64,000 bases of DNA. Origin: Sulfurospirillum deleyianum DSM 6946 (GTDB lineage: Bacteria; Campylobacterota; Campylobacteria; Campylobacterales; Sulfurospirillaceae). The translations under genes were made by a program, and so were the position numbers. Each line of letters begins with the position of its first letter. The first letter of the stretch is position 1. Below are positions 35,800 through 46,753 of this stretch, in pieces. The notes beneath the pieces were generated by a model. That model saw only the letters and a program-made list of their open reading frames with translations, was not told where the DNA came from and did no database searches. The stretch lies in assembly GCF_000024885.1 (NCBI RefSeq), contig NC_013512.1, forward strand, positions 1,550,001 through 1,614,000, in the 5' to 3' direction.

Positions 35800-37571
35800 A
35801 CGGCAACATTCCACGCTTTAATGCGTTGTTGCGCACTCCACATCGCATGGTATTTACCTTTTTTAGCCACTAAGCTTTCATGCGTTCCCTCTTCTACCAA
35901 ATGCCCTTCATGAAACACAAAAATGCTATCCGCACCGCTAATGGTAGAGAGACGATGAGCAATGACAATAACCGTTTTATCACGCACCAGCGTATCAATC
36001 GCCTTTTGCACCGCCACTTCACTCTGCGTATCAAGAGCTGCGGTCGGCTCATCTAAAATGACAATCGGCGCATTTTTCAAAATCGCCCGTGCAATGCTGA
36101 TGCGTTGCCTCTCCCCACCACTTAGGCTTCCGCCGATGTCACCGATGCGAGTCTGATACCCCTGCGGTAAGCGTGCGATAAACTCATGGCAAAACGCCGC
36201 TCTGGCCGCCTCTTCTACCGCTTCATCACTCGCATCGGCTCGTCCCATGCGAATGTTGTTTAAAATGGTGTCATCAAAGAGATACACGTCTTGAAACACT
36301 ACGGAAAAATGCTTCATTAACACATCATTTTCCATCGAACGAATATCCGCTCCCCCTATACGGATCACCCCTTTTTGAGGGTCAGCATAACGCATCAAAA
36401 GCTTTATCAGTGTCGTTTTACCAGAACCTGAGGTTCCCACAATGGCACTTAGCGTACGCTCTTTAAAGCTTAAACTGACACTATGAAGAGCTTTATCACG
36501 CTCACCACAATAGCTAAAATCAACCGTGGCAACATCCACATCAAAGGATTGAGGTATTTCATGTGGTTCTTTGCGTTCTAAAGGTTTGGTCTTTAAAATG
36601 GATTTGATGTGTAAAAAGGCACTGTCCATCAAATCAAACATCGGAATGACCCCTAAAAAAAGCGACAAAGGTTCACTTAAACGTGACACGATAACGAGCA
36701 TTGCCGCTAAGGTGGGAAGGGCTAAAAGGTTCTCATCAACCAAGTAGCTCCCCACACCTAAAAGCACTAAAAGGGTCACCTCAATTAAAACACCCATAAA
36801 AAGCAGTGGCAGGGTTGAAGCCTCAATACCTTGGGCTTGAACACGCTTTACATGTAAGATTGCCTGTCTTAGATTTTGAGCATTTTTGCCTGTTTGATTG
36901 AGTGCGCGAAGAATAGGAAGTCCTTGAACGTACTCGATAAAGCCTGCTTCTAGTTGTGCATTGGCTTCGTTAAACTCACTTTTTTCAGCAATGCTTGCAC
37001 GGCGCTTCCACACATAAAGTGGTAGCACCATTGGGATAAAGCAGAGCATCACCAAAGCAAGTCGCCACTCAATAAAAAAACTCACCACCAAGACCACCAG
37101 TGGCACAACAGTAATTTGCAAAAACAAAGAAGCAACCACGCCCATATGAATGACCGACTCATCGACATTGCTCGAAAAAATGGCGTTTAATTCACCTGTT
37201 TTATACCGACTCAGCTCTTCTTGAGGCATATTTCGAAGCGCACTTCCTAGCTTCGTACGCAAATCGTGTGTGACTTCTGCGATGTAGCCCGAATAGTCAA
37301 AATCATGCCCCTTCCACTTTAAAACACAAAAGAGTAGGCTAAAAAAAGCCATCCAAGCAAACCAAAAAAGCACATCGCCAAGGATAAATGTCGGCGCAAA
37401 TACCGCTTTTAGTAGGGGGTAAAAGAGGCAAAAAGCAATCCCTTGTGCGATGAATGCTCCTGTAAAAAGCGCTAAACTGCGTTTGTACCCACTCGCATAT
37501 TCCCCTGCCAATTCCACAGAGAGGGCAAAAACCTTTCGTAACGGTGCGTAAGAATGTTCATTCTGGCTCAT
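35796..37571 (-). CDS. ABC half-transporter of the YbtP/YbtQ type (siderophore uptake), first
   Basis: I place the start at the ATG at 37571 (MSQNEHSYAPLRK), the ATGA overlap with the neighbouring ABC gene; this gives 591 residues. An N-terminal six-helix exporter-type domain is followed by an ATPase: Walker A GTSGSGKTT, Q-loop FQDVYLFDD, signature LSGGERQR, Walker B ILDEPTAALD and the H-loop AHRLS. In the yersiniabactin system, such exporter-fold pairs import ferric siderophore. The paired half-transporter lies upstream. A palindrome copy at 36848 encodes Leu-His-Val-Lys. Confidence 0.88.
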   Translation of the reverse strand: MSQNEHSYAPLRKVFALSVELAGEYASGYKRSLALFTGAFIAQGIAFCLFYPLLKAVFAPTFILGDVLFWFAWMAFFSLLFCVLKWKGHDFDYSGYIAEVTHDLRTKLGSALRNMPQEELSRYKTGELNAIFSSNVDESVIHMGVVASLFLQITVVPLVVLVVSFFIEWRLALVMLCFIPMVLPLYVWKRRASIAEKSEFNEANAQLEAGFIEYVQGLPILRALNQTGKNAQNLRQAILHVKRVQAQGIEASTLPLLFMGVLIEVTLLVLLGVGSYLVDENLLALPTLAAMLVIVSRLSEPLSLFLGVIPMFDLMDSAFLHIKSILKTKPLERKEPHEIPQSFDVDVATVDFSYCGERDKALHSVSLSFKERTLSAIVGTSGSGKTTLIKLLMRYADPQKGVIRIGGADIRSMENDVLMKHFSVVFQDVYLFDDTILNNIRMGRADASDEAVEEAARAAFCHEFIARLPQGYQTRIGDIGGSLSGGERQRISIARAILKNAPIVILDEPTAALDTQSEVAVQKAIDTLVRDKTVIVIAHRLSTISGADSIFVFHEGHLVEEGTHESLVAKKGKYHAMWSAQQRIKAWNVAV

Positions 37572-39340
37572 GCACTCTCCCTTGTCGTACGCAAATCCCA
37601 ATGTTGCGCTTGTTCGTAGTTCTCCCAAAGCATTGCATAAAGTCCTTTTTGGGCTAAAAGTGTTTCGTGTTTTCCGCACTCTTTAATGCGCCCTTTATCA
37701 AACACAATAATCTGATCGACATCTTTAATCGTGCTGAGACGATGTGCGATGATAATCACCGTCTTATCTTTGGTCAGATTGGCAAGTGCTTTGACGATCT
37801 CCTCTTCATTTTCAGGATCAGCAAAGGCAGTTGCTTCATCCAAAATAACAATAGGTGCGTTGCGTAAAATGGCACGTGCAATGGTCAGGCGTTGCTTTTG
37901 CCCACCCGATAACCTTGTCCCTCTATCGCCTGCTAAGGTCTCATATCCCTGTGGTAAACTCATAATAAAATCATGAATTTGCGCCGCTTTCGCTGCTTCT
38001 ATCACCGCATCATCACTGGCATTGGGATTTGCCATTTTAATATTGGCTTTTAGGGTGTCATAAAATAAAAACGTATCTTGAAAGACAAAAGAGATATGCT
38101 CCATTAAGACCCAAGCGTCGATGCTTCGCACATCAACACCACCCACTAAAATGCGTCCCTCATTCACATCCCAAAAACGAGGAATCAGTTTAGCCACCGT
38201 ACTTTTCCCAGCCCCTGAGGGTCCAATGAGAGCGGTCACACTGCCTGAGGGAGCTTGAAAACTGACGTTATGCAAGACCTGTGTATGCCCCTCATAAGCA
38301 AAACTGACATTTTCAAATACCACACTTGCATCATTGGGGATAAGCGTTTGTGCAGGATAAGACAGAGACGTAATCGCCATAATCTCTTGAATGCGGTTGG
38401 CGGAGGCTTGCGATTTTTTAATAAAATTGCTCATCCACATCAGCGGCATCATGGCATCCGCCATCCCCGTGCTGATGAGAAGTGCTGCAATAAACGGCGC
38501 AAAAGAGAGCGACTGATGGGCAATAAAATAGCTTCCCACGCCACCAACCACAAGCAGGGTCGGCATCGGACTTAAGATCATCATACCGATTTTTGCGCTC
38601 ACCGCCGTCTCATTGATCCACGCTTTAAGGCACTCTTTGTAACTCAAAAGCGCCTCGGCGTAACGTTTAAACGAACTGCTTCCATCATCAAACGTCCGCA
38701 CCACACCCATGGCTTGCACAAACTCAATGACGGCACGATTGATCTGCTCTTGCGAAGCATCATAATTTTTACGATGTTCTACCGAGTCTTGCATGACAAC
38801 ACCCATAATGACCCCACCTAAGACTAAAACAACACTACTTGCCAACGCCAAACGCCAGTCAATCCACACCAGCGCAATCAAAGAAGCCATTGGTGTAGCG
38901 ATGCTTTTCCCAATCATCGGAGTGCTATCCGCCACAAAGGCATGCAGGTTTTTGACATCATCTAAGAGTACTTTTTTAAGTGCTCCCGAACCCGTACTAA
39001 TAATATGCCCTAGAGGAATGTGTGCCAAATGCTCAATCAGCCTTTTGCGTAAAATCTCTTCAAGCTTAAAGGCGCCATGATGCGAAACCAAAAAAGCGTA
39101 TTTAGAAAACCAAAAGGAGCCTATGGCAATAATTCCTAAGAGAGCAAAGGCTCCTAGGAAGCTTACATGTAAACCCAAAAACACCACACTCTCACGCAAA
39201 GGTATGTGCATCACATACGCCAAAAGCGCCATATCTACCACAAGAAGTGTTCCTCCTAAAACAGAGAGGAGAATGGCCATTTGTATCTCTTTTTTCACAG
39301 GAGCCATTATTGCCCATAAGCCCCTTTTTTCTTCTTGCAT
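37568..39340 (-). CDS. ABC half-transporter of the YbtP/YbtQ type (siderophore uptake), second
   Basis: This 590-residue half-transporter has a six-helix domain (first helix around MAILLSVLGGTLLVVDMALL) and an ATPase with Walker A GPSGAGKST, Q-loop FQDTFLFYD, signature LSGGQKQR and a Walker B/D-loop ILDEATAFADPENEEE. The DEATAFADPEN form is one I associate with siderophore-linked ABC pairs. With the first half-transporter it makes a heterodimer. The gene starts 11 bases after the TonB receptor stop. A palindrome copy at 39163 encodes Leu-His-Val-Ser. Confidence 0.88.
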   Translation of the reverse strand: MQEEKRGLWAIMAPVKKEIQMAILLSVLGGTLLVVDMALLAYVMHIPLRESVVFLGLHVSFLGAFALLGIIAIGSFWFSKYAFLVSHHGAFKLEEILRKRLIEHLAHIPLGHIISTGSGALKKVLLDDVKNLHAFVADSTPMIGKSIATPMASLIALVWIDWRLALASSVVLVLGGVIMGVVMQDSVEHRKNYDASQEQINRAVIEFVQAMGVVRTFDDGSSSFKRYAEALLSYKECLKAWINETAVSAKIGMMILSPMPTLLVVGGVGSYFIAHQSLSFAPFIAALLISTGMADAMMPLMWMSNFIKKSQASANRIQEIMAITSLSYPAQTLIPNDASVVFENVSFAYEGHTQVLHNVSFQAPSGSVTALIGPSGAGKSTVAKLIPRFWDVNEGRILVGGVDVRSIDAWVLMEHISFVFQDTFLFYDTLKANIKMANPNASDDAVIEAAKAAQIHDFIMSLPQGYETLAGDRGTRLSGGQKQRLTIARAILRNAPIVILDEATAFADPENEEEIVKALANLTKDKTVIIIAHRLSTIKDVDQIIVFDKGRIKECGKHETLLAQKGLYAMLWENYEQAQHWDLRTTRESA

Positions 39341-39351
39341 TTATCTATCCT

Positions 39352-41439
39352 TTAAAATGTATAACGAAAGCCAACCCCATAGCGTCTAGGATCATTAAAT
39401 CCAACCATGGCTAAGCCTGTTTTGGATTGGTAACTTGAGATGTATGACTCATCGGTAATATTGGTAATAAAGCTGTAAATATCCCACGCTTTATATTTAT
39501 ACCCCAGCTTTGCATTGGAGGTAATCACACCATCGGAGCGAATCATCTGGCTATTGGCACCATCGTAATAGCTTGTTGAGCCAATCGCATTCACATCCAC
39601 GCGTCCATACCATCCAGCAGTCGCCACATACGCAATCCCTAAATTAGCAGTGTAGCGAGGTGTATTTTCAATGCGCTCTCCATCATAGGTTCTACTCCCC
39701 GCATCGTAATCATCGTACTTGGCTTCAATCAACCCTAGTGCGCCTGAGAGTTCGATATTTTGGTTTAGAAAGTATTTTCCCTCTAACTCAATGCCCTGAG
39801 AATGCGCTTTTTTTGCATTATCAGTGAGCCAGACCATACCACCGCCAGCGATTTTATAGATATGAATATCTTCAATGTTCATACGAAAGACAGAGGCGTT
39901 AAGCAGATAATTTTCCCCCACGTATTTCGCCCCTACTTCGTAGTTAATGGAAGTTTGAGGATCAAAGCTATTTTCTTCCATGCCACCGCTCGTTGCAAAA
40001 TAGTTAAAACCACCAGGCATATATCCTTTGGCAATGGAAGCATAGGTACTGAGCGCATCATTGACTTTATAAGAGAGTGCTATTTTAGGGATAAAAGCAT
40101 TCCATGTTTTTTCACCCTCAAAAGTATAATCAGGAAATGCCATACCACCCCATGTTTGTGTGGTCACTAAATCAATCTCTTTTTTAATGCGCTGATAACG
40201 TCCACCTAGGGTTAATTCAAACTTCTCCCAAAAAGGAATCATCACTTGTCCAAACAATGCTTGTGTTTGGCTATCGGTCGTAGAATCCGCATTGGCATCG
40301 TATACCGCACCACCTGACATGACTTGTGCTCCATACGGTCCTTGTTCTCGTTTTTCTTTGTCCCCATACACACCACTTACCCATTTAAAAGCATCATTTT
40401 GACCTGAGAATTTAAGCTCTTCTGTCCATGTTTCAATCTCGGTGTAATTGAACTGTTTTAACCCATCAGAGCTATTATTGGCTTGAAAGTCCGCATCAAA
40501 ATCACCTTCTAAATCTAGTGTTTTATGGGTAGTCGTGGATTCAACTTTAAAGGCATCAAATTCATAAGCAAGATTGAGACTTTGCGCTTTGACTGCCGTT
40601 CTCTCAACCGTTGGCATATCAGAACTAATGTGATTACCATCGTCTCTATCGAGTCCCAAGAGGATTCCTGTGGAGTCTGTTACAAAACCATTCATAAAAT
40701 AATGCTTGGTGTAGTTATCGCTAAGGGTTACTTTTCCAGAAAAACGCTCGGTGGGTTTGAAGAGTAAAAAGCCACTGTTTTTTCTATCACGCTTTTGATT
40801 GGCATCCGAATCCATCCCTGGATAATCGTTGGTAATCCAGCCATCATCTTTCTTAAAAGAGCCATTTATTCCTGCATAAAGCTTATCTTCTATCAAGGGA
40901 CCACTGGTATTAAATGTGGTATTCAAGGCATTGTAATTGCCATACTCAGCCCCCACATTTCCATGCCATTCATTGCTTGGTTTTTTGGTGATGATATTCA
41001 CAACCGCACCCACCGCATCTTTACCATAAAGGGTTCCCTGAGGTCCTCGTAACACCTCAATTTGCGCTACATCTGCCAAAGAAGGATCAAAGTCATAACG
41101 GTCATAATAAGGCACACCATCGACATAAATCACCACAGGATTGTTATTGGTAAACATAGAAGTATTGAGTCCTCTAAATGAAATCGTAGCACCATTGGCA
41201 GTACTACTGACATTCATATTAGGCACTTCTCTCATCGCATCTGTTACAGTTTTTATCCCTTTTTCATGCAAAACTTCCTCATCAATGACCGTGATGCTTT
41301 GGGGAACGTCTTGGATATTTTCCTCTATCTTGTTCGCATTCACCGTGACACTCTCAAGGCTATACGTTTCATCCATGCCATAAAGAAACCCACTGGTAAC
41401 GACTGAAATCATGGCAAATACCAAAACCTTTTTATTCAC
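39352..41439 (-). CDS. TonB-dependent siderophore receptor (FyuA-like)
   Basis: The 695-residue receptor has a signal peptide (MNKKVLVFAMISVVTSGFLY), a plug (PQSITVIDEEVLHEKGIKTV; IEVLRGPQGTLYGKDAVGAV) and a barrel ending GVGFRYTF. The plug and the FDPQTSINYEVGAKY segment are typical of the FyuA/FecA-related siderophore receptor group. It opens the operon with the ABC pair and the MFS genes. Promoter DNA upstream carries Fur-like sites and a divergent AraC regulator gene, so it is likely controlled by both. Confidence 0.92.
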   Translation of the reverse strand: MNKKVLVFAMISVVTSGFLYGMDETYSLESVTVNANKIEENIQDVPQSITVIDEEVLHEKGIKTVTDAMREVPNMNVSSTANGATISFRGLNTSMFTNNNPVVIYVDGVPYYDRYDFDPSLADVAQIEVLRGPQGTLYGKDAVGAVVNIITKKPSNEWHGNVGAEYGNYNALNTTFNTSGPLIEDKLYAGINGSFKKDDGWITNDYPGMDSDANQKRDRKNSGFLLFKPTERFSGKVTLSDNYTKHYFMNGFVTDSTGILLGLDRDDGNHISSDMPTVERTAVKAQSLNLAYEFDAFKVESTTTHKTLDLEGDFDADFQANNSSDGLKQFNYTEIETWTEELKFSGQNDAFKWVSGVYGDKEKREQGPYGAQVMSGGAVYDANADSTTDSQTQALFGQVMIPFWEKFELTLGGRYQRIKKEIDLVTTQTWGGMAFPDYTFEGEKTWNAFIPKIALSYKVNDALSTYASIAKGYMPGGFNYFATSGGMEENSFDPQTSINYEVGAKYVGENYLLNASVFRMNIEDIHIYKIAGGGMVWLTDNAKKAHSQGIELEGKYFLNQNIELSGALGLIEAKYDDYDAGSRTYDGERIENTPRYTANLGIAYVATAGWYGRVDVNAIGSTSYYDGANSQMIRSDGVITSNAKLGYKYKAWDIYSFITNITDESYISSYQSKTGLAMVGFNDPRRYGVGFRYTF

Positions 41440-41492
41440 ACACTCCTCCTCAAAATAATACGCATTTTAAAAAGGCAATAGTACTCCATATT

Positions 41493-41509
41493 AAAAACCA
41501 TTATCAATA
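41493..41509 (-). promoter_or_regulatory. Fur-box-like site upstream of the siderophore receptor
   Basis: Read on the minus strand, TTGATAATGGTTTTTAA lies 54 bases before the receptor start codon. It matches one and a half Fur hexamer repeats. Confidence 0.5.
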
Positions 41510-41649
41510 TTTTTTTAACGCTAGAGGGATTTTTTTGTGCCCGAAACGGATTTTTTACTAATTATTTTAAGATAACAGTATAGAGCTAAAATAATGAAAC
41601 GCTAGCTTAAGCTTTTTAAAATTGAATGTGCGTTATTCTAAAAGTTAAT

Positions 41650-41666
41650 TTGATAGTTACTATCAA
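41650..41666. promoter_or_regulatory. Perfect inverted repeat TTGATAG-TTA-CTATCAA upstream of the AraC gene
   Basis: The 7-base arms are perfectly complementary around TTA. The site lies 34 bases upstream of the AraC-type gene and also matches the Fur-like TTGATAGTTA half-site at feoA (53385). It is a strong candidate for Fur binding or autoregulation. Confidence 0.65.
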
Positions 41667-41699
41667 TATTTAAAATGCACTGTACGAAAGGCATACGCA

Positions 41700-42677
41700 A
41701 TGTCCATTACGCTTACAAACCATAATTTACTCGAAATGGTACCTGAGCTTTTTTCTGTTAAAGCATCGCGAAGCATAGGAGAGACTCCTGTATTAAAAGA
41801 GTATGGTAGGGTAAATCTTAAATATTTCAATACAGGCAATGGCATAGCGTACGGTGCCTTTGAGGGACTCTTTTATGAAGAGGTACATTTGCATTCGTGG
41901 GAAATGGAAGAACTCTCCTTTCTTTATTTTAACGCAGGTGAACATCTTCATTTTAAATCACTCAGCGATAATCTAGAATTTTGTATGAACGCTAAAAGTA
42001 CAATGCAAGGGACGATTCACGAGGGTCTTCGCTCTCTTGGTATTTATGAAAAAAACAGATACTACTCAAGCCACTCTGTGATTATTTCCCACGAACTTTA
42101 CCAAACCTTAGCCCATGAAACACGCACCCTAAACCCACTCTCTTCTTCTAAAAATCTGCTTCATATTCAAGATTATGGATCCATGCTTCACACACAATCT
42201 ATCCTTTTAAATCAAATTGCACACCAACATATTTTTCAAGGCAAACTGCAAGAGCTTTTTTTAGAATCTAAACTGCTTGAACTTGTGTACCAAACCTTTC
42301 ACAAACTACCTTTACATGTAAACGAAGAATTCTCATCTCAAGATACCAAAGCCTTGCACAAAGCCAAACAGATTTTGCTCAGCAATCTTACCAATCCTCC
42401 CTCACTCAAAGACTTAGCCCACCACATTGCACTCAATGAATTTAAACTCAAAAAAGGCTTTAAAGCACTCTTTGGAACAACGGTATATGGCATGCTTCAT
42501 GCCCATCGCCTAAAAGAAGCAAAAAATCTCCTCGAACATAATGACATTAGTGTGCAAGAAGCAGCTTTACATGTAGGCTACAAAAGCCTCAGTCACTTTA
42601 GTAAAGCCTTTAAAGCATACTATGGGATTTTTCCTATCGAAATAAAAAAAGAGCGCAACTATTTTTATCTCTCCTAA
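41700..42677 (+). CDS. AraC-family transcriptional regulator (PchR/YbtA-like)
   Basis: The 325-residue protein has a C-terminal AraC/XylS double helix-turn-helix (LKDLAHHIALNEFKLKKGFK, then ISVQEAALHVGYKSLSHFSK and FKAYYGIFPIEIKK). Its N-terminal effector domain has no Pfam match I can name from memory, but HSWEMEELSFLYFNAGEH resembles PchR-type sensors. PchR and YbtA activate siderophore receptor genes when the ferric siderophore is present; the divergent position suggests the same here. Palindrome copies lie at 42312 (Leu-His-Val-Asn) and, one base different, at 42567. Confidence 0.9.
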   Translation: MSITLTNHNLLEMVPELFSVKASRSIGETPVLKEYGRVNLKYFNTGNGIAYGAFEGLFYEEVHLHSWEMEELSFLYFNAGEHLHFKSLSDNLEFCMNAKSTMQGTIHEGLRSLGIYEKNRYYSSHSVIISHELYQTLAHETRTLNPLSSSKNLLHIQDYGSMLHTQSILLNQIAHQHIFQGKLQELFLESKLLELVYQTFHKLPLHVNEEFSSQDTKALHKAKQILLSNLTNPPSLKDLAHHIALNEFKLKKGFKALFGTTVYGMLHAHRLKEAKNLLEHNDISVQEAALHVGYKSLSHFSKAFKAYYGIFPIEIKKERNYFYLS

Positions 42678-42686
42678 GAAAGAAGA

Positions 42687-42711
42687 GCGGTTACATTTTA
42701 CATGTAACCGC
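42687..42711. terminator. Hairpin containing a palindrome copy, between AraC and acs
   Basis: A perfect 10-bp stem GCGGTTACAT / ATGTAACCGC with the loop TTTAC lies between the AraC stop (42677, plus) and the acs stop (42721, minus). The right part is a TTACATGTAA copy (42698). It could terminate both converging transcripts. Confidence 0.7.
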
Positions 42712-42720
42712 ATTAAGAAG

Positions 42721-44667
42721 TTAAAACTGAACGAGGTTTTGGATTTTCTCCACAATGCTTGGATCTTCTAAGGTTGAAATATCCTGCGTAATAGGCTCTT
42801 TCTTGGCGATGGAGCGTAAAATACGACGCATAATCTTTCCGCTTCTCGTTTTTGGAAGCCCTGGAACGAAACGAATCGCATCCAGTTTAGCGATATTTCC
42901 AATCTCTTTTACGATGAGCTTATTGAGCTCTTGAATCATATAGACCTCTTCACTAATGCTATCTGTCCCTTTGATAACAATATAAGCAAAAATACCCTCA
43001 CCTTTAATCGGATCAGGTCGTCCAACAACCGCAACCTCCGCCACGTTCTCATGATGACCTAGTACCGCTTCAATCTCAGCCGTTCCAATTCTATGACCTG
43101 AAACGTTAATGACATCATCCGTTCGACCTGTAATGACAATGTACCCATCATCATCGTACATCGCCCCATCGCCTGAGAAATAAACAGGCTTGCCATCTTT
43201 TTTACAGTCTCCAAAATAAGACTTCACAAATCGGTCACTATCGCCCCAGATATTGCGAATCATGGATGGCCAAGGCTTTGTGATACACAAGAATCCTTTT
43301 TCACCTTTTGGCGTTGGATTGCCATTTTCATCAATAATCTCCGCTTTAATACCAGGAAGTGGGAAAGTTGCAGAGCCTGGTTTAATCGGTGTCGCACCAG
43401 GCAATGGCGTAATCATATGACCACCTGTCTCCGTTTGCCACCATGTATCAACGATAGGACATTTCCCTCCACCGATTTGCTCATAGTACCACATCCACGC
43501 ATCAGGGTTAATCGGCTCACCCACCGTTCCTAAGACCTTTAAAGAGCTTAAATCATACTTACTAGGTGCATCCGCTCCCTCTTTATGCAACAAACGAATC
43601 GCTGTGGGTGCGGTATAAAACTGATTGACCCTATGCTCGTCAATCATACTCCACCAACGACCCACGTCTGGGAAGGTTGGAACACCCTCGTACATAATGG
43701 TCGTCGCACCCATTGCCAAAGGTCCATAGACGATATACGTATGCCCCGTAATCCAACCCACGTCTGCCGTACACCAGAACGTATCATTTTCTTTCACATC
43801 AAAAACATGCTCCATCGTGTATTGCGCCCAAAGAATGTACCCCGCACTTGAGTGTTGTACTCCTTTGGGTTTTCCTGTACTGCCTGAAGTATAAAGTAAA
43901 AAAAGAGGGTCTTCCGCATCCATCCATTCAGGCTCACAATACTTTGACTCTTGCATGACAATCTCATTGTAAACATAGTCTCGACCACGAACATATTCAA
44001 TGTCTTCAAAATTACGTTGAACAATCAAAACCTTTTCACAGCACTCACACCCCTCACGAAGTGCCTCATCGACAACGGGTTTTAACATGTAAGGCTTACC
44101 ACGACGAAACGCACCATCGGCGGTAATGACCAATTTTGCTTGTGCATCTTGAATTCTATCTCTTAGCGCATCAGCAGAAAATCCACCAAAAACAACCGAG
44201 TGAATCGCTCCAATCTTAGCACACGCCAACATCGCAAACGCCGCTTCAGGAATCATCGGCATGTAAAGGACAACACGGTCGCCTTTTTGAATTCCAAACT
44301 TATTGCGTAACAAGTTTGCCAAACGATTCACACGATAAAAAAGTTGAAGATACGTGATGATGCGTCGAGTCCCATCTTCACCCTCCCAGATAATAGCCGC
44401 TTTGTTTTTACGTGAGTTAAGATGACGCCCTAAACATTGGTGGGTAACATTGAGTTTTCCACCTTCAAACCATTTATAAAATGGAGCATTATCTTCATTG
44501 AGTACCCTATCATAAGGCTTAAACCACTCAATTTTCTCACGGGCTAATTTATCCCAGTACCCTTCAAAATCTTCATCGGCTTGAATACAAAGCTCTTTAT
44601 ACTCACACATATTTTTAATACGTGCTTGTTTACTCAACGCTCTGTTTGGTTCAAAAAGTTGTGACAT
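42721..44667 (-). CDS. acs: Acetyl-CoA synthetase
   Basis: Acs activates acetate to acetyl-CoA through acetyl-AMP, feeding central metabolism. The 648-residue protein has the adenylation motif [16 protein letters not shown], the [11 protein letters not shown] region, and the C-terminal hinge and catalytic segment with [11 protein letters not shown] and TRSGKIMRR, where the Lys is the classic acetylation target. Length is typical for Acs. It follows actP and a yjcH-like gene on the same strand with a hairpin between, and the two-component genes lie further upstream. Confidence 0.97.
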   Translation of the reverse strand: MSQLFEPNRALSKQARIKNMCEYKELCIQADEDFEGYWDKLAREKIEWFKPYDRVLNEDNAPFYKWFEGGKLNVTHQCLGRHLNSRKNKAAIIWEGEDGTRRIITYLQLFYRVNRLANLLRNKFGIQKGDRVVLYMPMIPEAAFAMLACAKIGAIHSVVFGGFSADALRDRIQDAQAKLVITADGAFRRGKPYMLKPVVDEALREGCECCEKVLIVQRNFEDIEYVRGRDYVYNEIVMQESKYCEPEWMDAEDPLFLLYTSGSTGKPKGVQHSSAGYILWAQYTMEHVFDVKENDTFWCTADVGWITGHTYIVYGPLAMGATTIMYEGVPTFPDVGRWWSMIDEHRVNQFYTAPTAIRLLHKEGADAPSKYDLSSLKVLGTVGEPINPDAWMWYYEQIGGGKCPIVDTWWQTETGGHMITPLPGATPIKPGSATFPLPGIKAEIIDENGNPTPKGEKGFLCITKPWPSMIRNIWGDSDRFVKSYFGDCKKDGKPVYFSGDGAMYDDDGYIVITGRTDDVINVSGHRIGTAEIEAVLGHHENVAEVAVVGRPDPIKGEGIFAYIVIKGTDSISEEVYMIQELNKLIVKEIGNIAKLDAIRFVPGLPKTRSGKIMRRILRSIAKKEPITQDISTLEDPSIVEKIQNLVQF

Positions 44668-44692
44668 TTTTTCTATCCTTTCGATAATATTA

Positions 44693-44736
44693 GACTTCTA
44701 ACAAAACACGACTAGTCTCAATCATGTTTTGACAAA
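44693..44736 (-). repeat. Fragment related to the structured repeat element
   Basis: AGACTTCTAACAAAACACG and the facing GTTTTGACAAAAGTCT form inverted arms and match the terminal hairpin of the elements at 4420 and 31305 with a few changes. It lies between acs and the actP stop. Confidence 0.5.
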
Positions 44737-44739
44737 AGT

Positions 44740-44766
44740 CTCACAGGCATAAACCTTGCCTGTGAG
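44740..44766 (-). terminator. Intrinsic terminator after actP
   Basis: A perfect 10-bp stem (CTCACAGGCA / TGCCTGTGAG) with a seven-base loop lies 10 bases past the actP stop on the minus strand, followed by ACTTTTGTC. acs therefore may have its own promoter. Confidence 0.7.
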
Positions 44767-44776
44767 TACCAAAGCA

Positions 44777-46417
44777 TTAGTGGCTTGATGCGCCTTCCGC
44801 ACCAATGCCTGTTTGTGAGCGAATAAACTGATGCTCATACGCTGCATGTTCTCGTTTTGCATCCTCGCTATTATCCATCAAAGAAAACAACCAGATACCA
44901 ACAAACGCTATCGTGACTGAGAAAATCGCTGGGTTTCCATAAGGATAAATCGCTGTTTTATAGCCTAAAATATCCACCCAAACCGCTTTACTTAACACAA
45001 CCAAAACGACCGCTGTTAAAAGACCTAAACCTCCACCCCACACAGCACCTTTGGTTGTAAGCTTACCCCAAAACATTGACAAGAAAAGAATTGGGAAGTT
45101 TGCACTCGCCGCAATCGCAAACGCAAGTCCAACCATAAACGCAATGTTCTGTTTCTCAAACGCAATTCCTAAAATAATCGCCAAAATACCTAAAGCAATC
45201 GTAGAGTATTTTGAGACTTTCATCTCAGTAACCTCATCCGCTCTACCTCTGGCAAAAACATTCGAATACAAGTCATGACTGACCGCACTCGCTCCTGCTA
45301 AGGTTAAGCCTGAAACAACCGCCAAAATCGTTGCAAACGCTACTGCGGAGATAAATCCTAAGAAAATATTACCACCAATCGCATGGGATGTATGAATCGC
45401 TGCCATATTGCCACCACCAATGATGCCACCTTTGATTGTATCAAGGTACTCAGGATTGCCTGTTAAAAGAACCACCGCACCAAAACCAATGATGAAGGTT
45501 AAGATGTAAAAATACCCAATAAACCCTGTCGCAACAAAGACCGATTTTCGTGCTTCTTTGGCATCACTAACCGTAAAGAAACGCATCAAGATATGTGGAA
45601 GACCTGCGGTTCCAAACATCAACGCAATGCCTAAACTTATAGCAGAGATAGGATCACTTACCAACCCACCTGGAGCCATAATAGCATTTGTTTTTTTAAG
45701 CTCAACCGCTTTAGCAAATAAGCTCTCAAAACTAAATCCAACTTTGTACATAATCATAATTGCCATAAAGGTTGCCCCTGAGAGCAATAAAACCGCTTTA
45801 ATGATTTGTACCCATGTTGTAGCGAGCATTCCACCAAATGTTACATAAAGTATCATCAAAATGCCTACCATAACAACCGCATATTCATAATCCATACCAA
45901 ACAAGATTTGAATCAACTGTCCCGCACCCACCATCTGCGCAATCAAATACAGCGCAACCGTAGCCAAAGAACCCGATGCCGCAAGGGTACGAATAGGCGT
46001 TTGTTTCAAACGGTACGATGCCACATCTGAAAAGGTGTATTTCCCTAAGTTTCTAAGCTGTTCAGCCACCAAGAAAAGGATGATTGGCCAACCGACTAAA
46101 AAGCCAATGGAATAGATTAAACCATCAAAACCTTTCATGTAAACCAGTCCTGAAATTCCAAGAAACGATGCTGCGGACATATAATCTCCCGCAATGGCTA
46201 AACCATTTTGAAAGCCTGTAATACCTCCACCAGCAGTATAAAAATCTTTCGCTGTTTTGGTACGACGTGCCGCCCAATAGGTAATACCCAGTGTTGCCAA
46301 AACAAAAATTAAAAACATAACAATCGCTGAAACATTTAAATCACGTTTACCGCTAAATTGCGCATCTGCCGCAAAAAGAACACTCGAAAGTGTGAAAAAT
46401 AAAATACCCCATTTCAT
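44777..46417 (-). CDS. actP: Cation/acetate symporter ActP
   Basis: This 546-residue sodium:solute symporter has about 13 helices. Family marks include [34 protein letters not shown] and [19 protein letters not shown]-type helices. In Escherichia coli ActP takes up acetate beside acs and yjcH, the same set as here. It overlaps the DUF485 gene by 4 bases. A signal-like N-terminus ([20 protein letters not shown]) precedes the first transport helix. Confidence 0.95.
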   Translation of the reverse strand: MKWGILFFTLSSVLFAADAQFSGKRDLNVSAIVMFLIFVLATLGITYWAARRTKTAKDFYTAGGGITGFQNGLAIAGDYMSAASFLGISGLVYMKGFDGLIYSIGFLVGWPIILFLVAEQLRNLGKYTFSDVASYRLKQTPIRTLAASGSLATVALYLIAQMVGAGQLIQILFGMDYEYAVVMVGILMILYVTFGGMLATTWVQIIKAVLLLSGATFMAIMIMYKVGFSFESLFAKAVELKKTNAIMAPGGLVSDPISAISLGIALMFGTAGLPHILMRFFTVSDAKEARKSVFVATGFIGYFYILTFIIGFGAVVLLTGNPEYLDTIKGGIIGGGNMAAIHTSHAIGGNIFLGFISAVAFATILAVVSGLTLAGASAVSHDLYSNVFARGRADEVTEMKVSKYSTIALGILAIILGIAFEKQNIAFMVGLAFAIAASANFPILFLSMFWGKLTTKGAVWGGGLGLLTAVVLVVLSKAVWVDILGYKTAIYPYGNPAIFSVTIAFVGIWLFSLMDNSEDAKREHAAYEHQFIRSQTGIGAEGASSH

Positions 46418-46728
46418 TTTGCACCCCTTAGTTCTTCTTTAATTTGATGGGTTAAGTCATCAAATTCTCCGTTGGCTCTTTGCGTATAAATTCCTGTTAA
46501 TACAAAAGCAATCAGAATAACCCCAATCCCAATGGGAATACCCACCGTGGTAACACCTTCTCCTATTTTAATGGCAAAAAGATGAGGAGAAAAAGCAATT
46601 ACAAGAATAAATGCATAGTAAACAACTAGCATCACTATGGCAAGCTTCCAAGCAAAACGACTTCTTTTTTGCACCAGTTCTGCAAATTTTGGGTTAGTTT
46701 TGACTTTATCGTAGATATTTTCACTCAT
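46414..46728 (-). CDS. DUF485 membrane protein (YjcH-like)
   Basis: The 104-residue protein has the DUF485 pattern: [20 protein letters not shown] ahead of two helices ([39 protein letters not shown]) and a charged C-terminus with [17 protein letters not shown]. YjcH members accompany ActP; the role is not established, but they likely form part of the symporter complex or its regulation. It overlaps actP by 4 bases. Confidence 0.93.
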   Translation of the reverse strand: MSENIYDKVKTNPKFAELVQKRSRFAWKLAIVMLVVYYAFILVIAFSPHLFAIKIGEGVTTVGIPIGIGVILIAFVLTGIYTQRANGEFDDLTHQIKEELRGAK

Positions 46729-46753
46729 AAATGCTCCTTCTTAAAGTTTGTGA

